Shown here piece by piece: positions 35,752 through 40,010 of a DNA stretch of 40,010 nucleotides. Source of the DNA: a virus; the IMG/VR virus record IMGVR_UViG_3300034166_001736, positions 1-40,010 of that record; one strand, given 5' to 3'. Made by a program: the position numbers and the translations under genes. Within the stretch, counting starts at the first letter, position 1, and every line of letters begins with the position of its first letter. The notes below the pieces were generated by a model that saw only the letters and a program-made list of their open reading frames with translations, was not told where the DNA came from and did not search any database.

Positions 35752-36015
35752 TTAACTCGCAAATCGCATCTCTGCGACTTCTTCTTCCCAAGCCTCAACG
35801 GCGAAAGCGCACAAGTAATATCTTGCCGCTTCCAAGCTTCGGAATCCCTTGGTCTTGCCGTTGAAGTCATCAAAGGCTTCAACTTGCCAGAGTATTCCTT
35901 TTTCGTCTCTCGTCTTATAGATGATTCCAACTGGAAGTTTTGTCATCTCGTTGACGAATCGAAGAGTATTGATAGATCCTTTTTCTTCGATGAGTTTGAG
36001 TTTGCGATTGATCAT
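35752..36015 (-). CDS. Hypothetical protein, 87 aa
   Basis: The 87-residue product reads MINRKLKLIEEKGSINTLRF at the start, then KLPVGIIYKTRDEKGILWQV, and ends in an acidic helix (YYLCAFAVEAWEEEVAEMRF). The middle resembles a beta-hairpin domain with a short conserved-looking GKTKGFRSLEAAR segment. The ribosome-binding site is GGAG. The start is three bases after the stop of the 73-residue gene. Confidence 0.6.
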   Translation of the reverse strand: MINRKLKLIEEKGSINTLRFVNEMTKLPVGIIYKTRDEKGILWQVEAFDDFNGKTKGFRSLEAARYYLCAFAVEAWEEEVAEMRFAS

Positions 36016-36018
36016 AAT

Positions 36019-36240
36019 TTACTCCGTTTCAAAAGGACGAACCAGATGGTTGATCTGGCGATCGCTGTAGTTACCACTATGAGTCCAACGCCTGAAGGCG
36101 AAGCAATCAGTGAGCGAATCAGTGCATCGAACAATGAATTTACAGCCCTGGCAGGGAATTTCACGAACAGTTTCTTCCTGTTTGTATTCCCAGACCTTGG
36201 CTCGACCCATAGCAGCGTTGTCTACGGTAAAGGTTTCCAT
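36019..36240 (-). CDS. Cysteine-containing small protein, 73 aa
   Basis: The start is the ATG at 36240, behind AAGGAAAC, which gives METFTVDNAAMGRAKVWEYK as the start. IPCQGCKFIVRCTDSLTDCF (about 30-49) contains four cysteines in a CxxC-x5-C-x6-C pattern, possibly a zinc site. The rest is basic. No family is recognised. The preceding gene is a 33-residue membrane peptide ending two bases upstream. Confidence 0.6.
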   Translation of the reverse strand: METFTVDNAAMGRAKVWEYKQEETVREIPCQGCKFIVRCTDSLTDCFAFRRWTHSGNYSDRQINHLVRPFETE

Positions 36241-36242
36241 AA

Positions 36243-36344
36243 TTAGTTTCCTTGAATCAAGATGTTGATCGAAACAATAACTGATAGCCAAAAGGCCACA
36301 CAGAATAGCATTCCGAAAATGAAACCCCAGTTTATATTTCTCAT
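36243..36344 (-). CDS. Single-helix membrane peptide, 33 aa
   Basis: A 33-codon frame starts at the ATG at 36344 with AGGAG about eight bases upstream. The product MRNINWGFIFGMLFCVAFWL, then SVIVSINILIQGN, is almost wholly one transmembrane helix with a short polar start. It lies between a repeated hairpin (copy 8) and the cysteine protein gene, in the same direction. Such peptides often act on host membrane proteins. No relative is recognised. Confidence 0.6.
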   Translation of the reverse strand: MRNINWGFIFGMLFCVAFWLSVIVSINILIQGN

Positions 36345-36369
36345 GTTACACACTCCTAACTACGCCTTG

Positions 36370-36393
36370 ACCCCAGCGAGTTTTCGCTGGGGT
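36370..36393 (-). repeat. AAAC-loop intercistronic hairpin, copy 8
   Basis: ACCCCAGCGA/TCGCTGGGGT encloses AAAC, followed by CAAGGCGTAG, upstream of the 33-residue membrane peptide. Confidence 0.88.
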
Positions 36394-36399
36394 AAGGAA

Positions 36400-36624
36400 T
36401 CAATCACCGACATAGACGATTCGGGATTGATAATAGTCACTATGGCGTTTTTTCTTTATACCAGGATCGACAAGAACCATGAACCTGCCAAAGGGACTGT
36501 CTTTATGCCTACGTCTTAGACGCTCTACAGCGACCATTGCTTCTGCATCAGAAGCATAACGTTTCTTGATGGCATATTTCTTTTCTACCGTATCATATAC
36601 ACGGTATTTCCAGTTAGAAAACAT
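36400..36624 (-). CDS. Hypothetical protein, 74 aa
   Basis: The 74-residue product begins MFSNWKYRVYDTVEKKYAIK and continues with ASDAEAMVAVERLRRRHKDSPFG and IKKKRHSDYYQSRIVYVGD. It is basic, alpha/beta, with a strand-helix-strand pattern. The leader contains GGAGAAAAAC. No family is recognised. Confidence 0.6.
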   Translation of the reverse strand: MFSNWKYRVYDTVEKKYAIKKRYASDAEAMVAVERLRRRHKDSPFGRFMVLVDPGIKKKRHSDYYQSRIVYVGD

Positions 36625-36650
36625 AGTTTTTCTCCATTAGACACGCCAAA

Positions 36651-36674
36651 ACCCCCACGCTTTTGCGTAGGGGT
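36651..36674 (-). repeat. Intercistronic hairpin, copy 9 (AAAA loop)
   Basis: ACCCCTACGC/GCGTGGGGGT with one G-T pair encloses AAAA. The tail is the most diverged of the ten (TTTGGCGTG). Confidence 0.75.
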
Positions 36675-36681
36675 AGGCAGA

Positions 36682-36927
36682 TTACAGAGCTCTGATCGCT
36701 TCAGTGGCGCGAAGAGTGTATATTTTCTTCACATTACCACGGGAGTCGAGCACCTGCAGAACCTGATCATCTAGGACATAGATGAGTTGAAGCTCTTCAT
36801 CTTCAGCAATCAGAGGCGTTTTGCTTATTACGCCAGAGAAAGACTGATAGTCAGAGTCTTCGAAATCGTTCCATTCAAGCCTTGCAATAAGAGCGAAGAC
36901 TTCTACGTTGGACGTTTCGGTTTGCAT
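36682..36927 (-). CDS. Hypothetical acidic protein, 81 aa
   Basis: The 81-residue product begins MQTETSNVEVFALIARLEWN and is mostly acidic with strong beta-strand pattern (LQLIYVLDDQVLQVLDSRGNVK). It ends IYTLRATEAIRAL. It may be a small inhibitor-like protein, in view of its acidity, but no family is recognised. The leader uses GGAGAAAATGA. Confidence 0.6.
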   Translation of the reverse strand: MQTETSNVEVFALIARLEWNDFEDSDYQSFSGVISKTPLIAEDEELQLIYVLDDQVLQVLDSRGNVKKIYTLRATEAIRAL

Positions 36928-36955
36928 TCATTTTCTCCATTTCAACTACGCCTGT

Positions 36956-36979
36956 ACCCCAGTGGGTTTCCACTGGGGT
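36956..36979 (-). repeat. AAAC-loop intercistronic hairpin, copy 10
   Basis: It has the same stem as copy 4, followed by ACAGGCGTAG, between the ArdC-like gene and the 81-residue gene. Confidence 0.88.
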
Positions 36980-36990
36980 CAGATGGAAGC

Positions 36991-37275
36991 TTAGGCTTCC
37001 ACTTTATCGCACTGATCAAGGTTAAACACTGTGAAATGCTTTGGGCGTTTCATCATGCGCTTCTTACCAGTTTTCTTATCAGCTTCCTCAACCAGAACCA
37101 CACGAGTGATCATGAATCCCGATTCGCCCTTACGGACTTGGAAGCCGTTTTCTTGAGCTTGCCGATAAGTCAGGAAGAAGTTCGAGCTAAACTCACGAGC
37201 TTCCACGGCAGCTTCAAGGATGTCCACGTTTTGACCCGAGTAGGGTTTTTTCGAGACAAAGTTGGCAACGGTCAT
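36991..37275 (-). CDS. ArdC N-terminal-domain-like antirestriction protein, 94 aa
   Basis: The start is the ATG at 37275 behind AAAGGAAA. The product resembles the ArdC N-terminal ssDNA-binding domain. PYSGQNVDILEAAVEAREFS (11-30) corresponds to YxGxNxLLLxxA..., FFLTYRQAQENGFQVRKGESG (33-53) to WLTFxQAxxxGGxVRKGExG, and FTVFNLDQC (81-89) to YxVFNxxQ. Known ArdC proteins add a C-terminal metalloprotease; this one is the N-terminal domain alone. ArdC protects incoming plasmid DNA from restriction, so a phage early protein doing the same is plausible. Neither partner nor target is shown. Confidence 0.72.
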   Translation of the reverse strand: MTVANFVSKKPYSGQNVDILEAAVEAREFSSNFFLTYRQAQENGFQVRKGESGFMITRVVLVEEADKKTGKKRMMKRPKHFTVFNLDQCDKVEA

Positions 37276-37287
37276 TAGCTTTCCTTT

Positions 37288-37313
37288 CGTTGTTGCACAT
37301 TTAAGCGTCTGGT
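37288..37313. repeat. Inverted-repeat arm, left
   Basis: About 22 of 26 bases match the reverse complement of 37974-37999. The common sequence reads ACCAGRCGCTTAAA followed by TGCAACAA. The pair encloses the GIY-YIG gene, the tRNA-Met gene and two tRNA fragments. Confidence 0.55.
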
Positions 37314-37332
37314 AGGCTCGGCTGGACTTGAA
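37310..37332 (-). pseudogene. tRNA 3'-end remnant (T-loop to CCA)
   Basis: TTCAAGT CCAGC CGAGCCT A CCA is the exact layout of T-loop, 3' T-stem, acceptor 3' strand, discriminator and CCA. Everything 5' of the T-loop is missing. Its acceptor strand could pair with GGGCTTG of the 5' fragment at 37941-37972 (five Watson-Crick and two G-T pairs). Confidence 0.65.
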
Positions 37333-37336
37333 AAAA

Positions 37337-37413
37337 TGGTAGGCGAGGCAGGATTTGAACCTGCGATGAACCACTTATGAGGTGGCGGCCTTAGACCTCT
37401 TGGCGACTCGCCC
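37337..37413 (-). tRNA. tRNA with CAT anticodon (Met, or Ile if modified)
   Basis: The 77-base gene has acceptor GGGCGAG/CTCGCCT (G1-T72 wobble), anticodon stem GCCAC/GTGGT with loop CTCATAA, T-arm GCAGG-TTCAAAT-CCTGC and an encoded CCA. CAT can mean elongator Met, initiator Met or lysidine-modified Ile; the lack of the initiator GGG/CCC stem disfavours initiator. Confidence 0.92.
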
Positions 37414-37894
37414 TTATTTTTTTGTCTCTCCAAACTTGCCGAAGTTTTTCTTTATGCGCTTCGGATTTTGGTTTGCCTCTGTTAGCCTGACCTCCCCTTC
37501 TGCCAATCTCATTTAGATTGATTTTGGGAAGCATTGCAGCGTAACCAAGTTTTCCATTATCAGAACGTTGTTGTTTTGTTAATTTCTTTAGAGAAGCGGC
37601 ATGCCCCTTTAAAGCGTTCTCTCTAGAAAACCCTCCAACGCCACCAATTTTCATATTATATGAATCTCTTGTCATATAATCTTCAGTTAATTTTTTCTCG
37701 AAAGCGTAAGCTTCTTCTTTATCAACTGTGGTAAAAAGAATTTCCTTTATAAAATTCTTTCTGCCGTGTTTTTTGATGGCGGATTTTACTGCATATCCAG
37801 ACCCCATATAAGAATCATATGGGTTATCTGTTTTGTGGACGCCGATGTAATATTTTTGGTTGACCAAATTTGTTATCTTATAAACAGTATACAT
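37391..37894 (-). CDS. GIY-YIG homing endonuclease
   Basis: The 167-residue protein has the GIY-YIG core: VYKITNLVNQKYYIGVHK (4-21), SGYAVKSAIKKHGRKNFIKE (32-51), and E66 in FEKKLTEDY. The C-terminus contains a NUMOD3-like DNA-binding helix (NRGKPKSEAHKEKLRQVW). Such enzymes cut DNA to spread their own gene. The last seven codons lie inside the tRNA-CAT gene and the TAA stop is in its D-loop. A late octamer within a 16-bp inverted repeat around the start suggests translation is blocked on read-through messages and open on late ones. A tRNA 5' fragment lies directly upstream. Confidence 0.85.
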   Translation of the reverse strand: MYTVYKITNLVNQKYYIGVHKTDNPYDSYMGSGYAVKSAIKKHGRKNFIKEILFTTVDKEEAYAFEKKLTEDYMTRDSYNMKIGGVGGFSRENALKGHAASLKKLTKQQRSDNGKLGYAAMLPKINLNEIGRRGGQANRGKPKSEAHKEKLRQVWRDKKIRASRQEV

Positions 37895-37935
37895 AGAATT
37901 TCTCCAAACCTATGACTTATTTATAAAATAACAAA
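37869..37935 (-). promoter_or_regulatory. Late promoter inside a start-codon-blocking hairpin
   Basis: TTTGTTATTTTATAAA (37935-37920) pairs with TTTATAAGATAACAAA (37884-37869) with one G-T pair. The 35-base loop holds GGAGAAA and the ATG at 37894. A perfect TATAAATA (37925-37918) overlaps the 5' arm, so late transcripts begin without that arm. This mirrors the control of T4 I-TevI. Confidence 0.7.
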
Positions 37936-37940
37936 ATTTA

Positions 37941-37972
37941 CAGTCGGCTCTAACCAATTGAGCTACAAGCCC
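37941..37972 (-). pseudogene. tRNA 5' part, split at the anticodon arm
   Basis: GGGCTTG, TA, GCTC, D-loop AATTGGTTA, GAGC, C and GACTG follow tRNA positions 1-31. The bases after this do not form the 3' strand of the anticodon stem. The amino acid cannot be assigned. Confidence 0.7.
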
Positions 37973-37973
37973 A

Positions 37974-37999
37974 ACCAGGCGCTTAAAAATGCAACAAAG
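37974..37999. repeat. Inverted-repeat arm, right
   Basis: This is the partner of 37288-37313, lying just upstream of the tRNA 5' fragment (on the minus strand). Confidence 0.55.
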
Positions 38000-38051
38000 T
38001 CGTGTTTTGGGGCGTCAGCGCACTAAGCTGACTTTCGCAACAAACATGGCA

Positions 38052-38073
38052 TCGCTGGGTTTAAGCCCAGCGA
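38052..38073 (-). terminator. Strong hairpin in leader of region B
   Basis: TCGCTGGG/CCCAGCGA forms an 8-bp stem around six bases (TTTAAG on the plus strand). It has no U-tract. It lies between promoter region B and the tRNA fragment and may be a leader hairpin. Confidence 0.45.
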
Positions 38074-38089
38074 GCCCCATGGGACACCT

Positions 38090-38290
38090 AGATCGGTGGC
38101 CCGTCAATCTTTCCACGATGTCAAACAGCGGTATCTGCGGACAGTGATCAAACCGATAGTCAGGTAGGATCGGCCTCGATAGTCACAGAGCCTTCCCAGA
38201 ACAGGACCATTCTACCCCAATGGAAGAGGAAGTAAATCCCCCTCAACATTAAATATTGGTAATGTTTGACTGATTTTATTAGGTTTTTTC
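38090..38290 (-). promoter_or_regulatory. Early promoter region B (diverged copy of region A)
   Basis: The order is AAAAAACCTAATAAAA (38289-38274), an inverted repeat with CAACATTA (38267-38244), TTTACT (38236-38231), 16 bp, TAGAAT (38214-38209), then the TGACTATCGAGG leader. It would drive the tRNA/GIY-YIG/ArdC-like unit. From 37895 to 38351 no protein gene is seen. Confidence 0.7.
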
Positions 38291-38351
38291 CGTTAACCCC
38301 AAACTTTTTCGTTAATTTTCATTAATAAATGCCAAAACACGCCTAAAAACG

Positions 38352-38606
38352 TCAAATATCCCACTTCAGGCGAATGACGATAAGACCCTTTTTGATATCA
38401 AGAGGAAAATCGTTGATAAACTGAACAATGATGTTTGTCTGCATTTTCATCTCTGTGTAATCGTTGTATTGTAAATTGAAAGGCAGTTCCACGCTTATCC
38501 TTTCTTTGGGGATATAGTCTGGATTAACAGGACCCACCATTTCTGATTGATGATAAAATTTATATGGGTAGTTGTACTCGTTTATGTTTAGCAGAAGATT
38601 TTCCAT
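38352..38606 (-). CDS. Hypothetical protein, 84 aa
   Basis: The 84-residue product begins MENLLLNINEYNYPYKFYHQ and is beta-rich (ISVELPFNLQYNDY, TNIIVQFINDF), ending GLIVIRLKWDI. Its GGAG ribosome-binding site lies in the last codons of the metallophosphoesterase gene. The two genes are therefore coupled. No family is recognised. Confidence 0.6.
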   Translation of the reverse strand: MENLLLNINEYNYPYKFYHQSEMVGPVNPDYIPKERISVELPFNLQYNDYTEMKMQTNIIVQFINDFPLDIKKGLIVIRLKWDI

Positions 38607-38609
38607 ATC

Positions 38610-39428
38610 TCAGTTCTCCACGACTTCCGGAACAAACGCAGACCAATCACTATCAAGATCAACCGTAGCTTCTGGTTTGAAGCCGCGATTCTTTTCGAGT
38701 CCGTGGTACCCAAAGGGATTGCACAGAATGCGAGTCGAGCCGATCATATAATCATTGTTATGATGCATATGACCATGAAACCACAGTTTGATCTGGGGTC
38801 TATCTGAGATGAATTCGAACAATTCAGTGGCGTAAGCTGCATTCATGGGATCGCCTTTGAATCTTTCGTGCACGCTCAGATAACTGGGTGCTGTATGACT
38901 GATAACAACGACCTTCTTGTGGTCCAGAGCTTTCTCGAGCGTGTGCATGCTCTCGCGATGCCACACAAGGGTGTTCTCTGGAGAATACAGCCACCTATAG
39001 TCGTTCATTTGACCTCTAGCTTGCTGCATCACAAGGGGATTCGCGTTACCAAAATCAGTCCACAGAGTGGCACCGAAGAATCGAGTGTCGCCAAACTCCA
39101 CATATTCGTTTTCCAGAAACCGAATATTGTTATATTTGGAAAGATAGTCTTTGATCACATCGATATAGCTTCCATGATTCACAAGTTCTTTTTCTCTCCA
39201 GCGATAGAGCTCGTGATTCCCGCCAATTATAAGAACATGGGGGTATTCTTTGCTTACACGATCAAAGAATTTATCATAGAGCTTCTTTCTCTTAGGATTC
39301 TGGTCAACCAGATCATAAGCAAGGATGATGTCTCCAGCAAGAACAAGAAGGTCTGCTTTCTCTTTGTTTTTTGGAAGAAAGTTGTTTCCAAACTCAAGAT
39401 GCAGATCGCTCATATATGCGATTTTCAT
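38610..39428 (-). CDS. Calcineurin-like metallophosphoesterase
   Basis: The 272-residue protein has the standard metallophosphoesterase motifs: SDLHLEFG (7-14), LAGDII (about 29-34), GGNHELYRW (about 69-77), ISHTAP (about 177-182) and FHGHMHHNND (about 218-227). These give a two-metal site for phosphate ester hydrolysis. The substrate may be nucleic acid, cyclic nucleotide or phosphoprotein and cannot be told. I choose the ATG at 39428 behind GGAG over the ATG at 39440, which overlaps the CCA of a tRNA remnant. Confidence 0.88.
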   Translation of the reverse strand: MKIAYMSDLHLEFGNNFLPKNKEKADLLVLAGDIILAYDLVDQNPKRKKLYDKFFDRVSKEYPHVLIIGGNHELYRWREKELVNHGSYIDVIKDYLSKYNNIRFLENEYVEFGDTRFFGATLWTDFGNANPLVMQQARGQMNDYRWLYSPENTLVWHRESMHTLEKALDHKKVVVISHTAPSYLSVHERFKGDPMNAAYATELFEFISDRPQIKLWFHGHMHHNNDYMIGSTRILCNPFGYHGLEKNRGFKPEATVDLDSDWSAFVPEVVEN

Positions 39429-39439
39429 TATATTCTCCA

Positions 39440-39478
39440 TGGCAACCCCTGTAGGAATCGAAACGTTCTAACCGATAG
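39440..39478 (-). pseudogene. tRNA remnant lacking the anticodon arm
   Basis: TCGTCTATCGGTTAGAACG follows tRNA positions 8-26 and is nearly identical to the tRNA-Glu D-arm. It is fused to TTTCGATT CCTAC AGGGGTT G CCA (positions 53-76). Positions 27-52 and the matching 5' acceptor strand are missing. Confidence 0.7.
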
Positions 39479-39659
39479 ACGACGACTCTTCCGTGAAAAA
39501 CATCAAGTTTTTCTCGCTATAGATATGTAACATTCCACCATAGTGTTCAACTACGTATCGTTCTTTGCCTGCAGAAGTTGTGAACGCTGCTCGGATTTCT
39601 CCAGCAAGCTGATAGTCTCCAGTATATTTGTAGACTTTATCGCCAACTTTAAATTTCAT
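39468..39659 (-). CDS. Hypothetical small protein, 63 aa
   Basis: The 63-residue product begins MKFKVGDKVYKYTGDYQLAG and continues with a KERYVVEHYGGMLHIYSEKN segment, a beta-barrel (KOW/SH3-like) pattern. Its stop codon is in the D-loop of the tRNA remnant. The ribosome-binding site AGGAG and the early promoter at 39683-39711 support expression. It resembles the 72-residue protein at 30621-30839. Confidence 0.62.
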   Translation of the reverse strand: MKFKVGDKVYKYTGDYQLAGEIRAAFTTSAGKERYVVEHYGGMLHIYSEKNLMFFTEESSSIG

Positions 39660-39682
39660 TTCAATATCTCCTATAACGCTTT

Positions 39683-39711
39683 ATTCTATTATGAGAAAGC
39701 ATCAAAGTCAA
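39683..39711 (-). promoter_or_regulatory. Early sigma70-like promoter
   Basis: TTGACT (39711-39706), a 17-bp spacer and TAGAAT (39688-39683) lie on the minus strand, 24 bases upstream of the 63-residue gene. Confidence 0.78.
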
Positions 39712-39743
39712 CTCTTTCTATAAACATTAACAAAATTTAATGT

Positions 39744-39791
39744 AGACTTATATATAAGTCTTATCGAGAGGTTAGGACTTATATATAAGTC
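39744..39791. promoter_or_regulatory. Two perfect palindromes, operator-like
   Basis: AGACTTATATATAAGTCT (39744-39761) and GACTTATATATAAGTC (39776-39791) are centred 31 bp apart, about three helix turns, and lie upstream of the promoter at 39683-39711. They look like paired binding sites for a dimeric regulator. Confidence 0.55.
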
Positions 39792-39815
39792 TTCGCAGCG
39801 ATTCTACTTGTGGAT

Positions 39816-39837
39816 AAGGCGACCCGAAGGTCGCCTT
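39816..39837 (-). terminator. UUCG-loop hairpin
   Basis: AAGGCGACC, loop TTCG and GGTCGCCTT form a perfect 9-bp stem on the minus strand. It follows the stop of a short frame. The T-run is weak. Confidence 0.6.
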
Positions 39838-39928
39838 ACTTGTTCGAGTTGAAGAATGTGTAACGGGAGGAACCCCACCTTTTGCCCCGTCTGTTCCGTT
39901 CATCTTCTATACAAAGACCACTTGCCAT
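39836..39928 (-). CDS. Possible 30-aa basic peptide
   Basis: A frame from the ATG at 39928 to the TAA at 39836 encodes MASGLCIEDERNRRGKRWGS, then SRYTFFNSNK. It ends at a UUCG hairpin and begins after a GAAACC/GGTTTC stem, behind a late octamer at 39976-39983. No clear ribosome-binding site is seen, so the transcript may be non-coding. Confidence 0.3.
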   Translation of the reverse strand: MASGLCIEDERNRRGKRWGSSRYTFFNSNK

Positions 39929-39975
39929 GCTGAAACCGAAGAACTCTCTTGGTTTCTCCACATTCTTAGAGCTTC

Positions 39976-39983
39976 TATTTATA
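39976..39983 (-). promoter_or_regulatory. T4-type late promoter TATAAATA
   Basis: A perfect octamer is present on the minus strand, driving a short transcript that ends at the UUCG hairpin. Just beyond, 40000-40010 reads CAACATTAAAT, matching one arm of the inverted repeat in promoter regions A and B. Confidence 0.65.
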
Positions 39984-40010
39984 ATAGATTATGCCTTATC
40001 AACATTAAAT

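Noticed and set aside
32878-36979. CRISPR-like array from the ten regular repeats
   Set aside because: Spacing is variable, the intervals are whole genes, and the repeats covary as hairpins; there are no spacers or cas genes.
37937-37972. tRNA-Tyr call from CTGTAAA after the D-arm
   Set aside because: With a normal D-arm only three bases would remain before that loop, and the 3' stem strand is missing, so the anticodon is not real.

Overview
The window looks like part of the genome of a large, AT-rich, T4-superfamily myovirus (a tailed phage). I infer this from a T4-type gene set: RNase H, gp61-like primase, PhoH-like ATPase, ThyA, a T4-type late-promoter octamer TATAAATA, a spanin pair and small tRNA genes. 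Essentially every supported gene lies on the minus strand, so transcription runs from right to left. The host cannot be read from the sequence. A B12-dependent class II ribonucleotide reductase in a T4-like background is reminiscent of phages of rhizobia such as Sinorhizobium phage phiM12, but that is only a weak hint.

Right third (about 26-40 kb): early and accessory genes. Sigma70-like promoters (TTGACT or TTGACA, 16-18 bp, TATAAT-like) drive many small hypothetical genes, a metallophosphoesterase, an ArdC-N-like antirestriction domain, a deaminase, a MazG-like pyrophosphohydrolase and a GMP reductase. There are four apparently complete tRNA genes (Met/CAT, Glu, Leu, Gly) and several tRNA fragments. 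Between 32.8 and 37 kb, ten intercistronic hairpins share an AAAC (once AAAA) loop, have covarying stems and carry a conserved tail. A GC-richer methyltransferase-like gene sits in a 712-bp cassette at the tRNA-Gly gene, bounded by a perfect 40-bp repeat of the tRNA 3' half. Two long promoter regions (35.1-35.3 and 38.1-38.3 kb) are diverged copies of one another.

Middle (about 16.5-26 kb): virion and lysis genes under late promoters. These are a two-gene spanin, a possible holin-like membrane protein, a PAS-like membrane protein, a beta-repeat structural protein, a head-type protein, and a run of proteins whose ends look like the T4 capsid-targeting sequence (MKTFxxFIxE). Those tagged proteins carry nucleotidyltransferase-like, KxDG-like and possible nuclease-like segments, which suggests a set of enzymes packaged in the head and injected with the DNA.

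Left part (about 0-16.5 kb): DNA replication and nucleotide metabolism (primase, ThyA, class II RNR, glutaredoxin, RNase H, PhoH, a Cas4/RecB-like nuclease), AdoMet decarboxylase, a glycosyltransferase, a long VEV/KEV repeat protein, an M15 peptidase and, running off the left end, a protein resembling ADP-ribosyltransferases.

How they fit together: the nucleotide genes make and clean up dNTPs, the early small genes probably remodel the host, and the late block builds the particle, loads the putative effectors and lyses the cell. No integrase, CRISPR array, rRNA or plus-strand gene could be supported.
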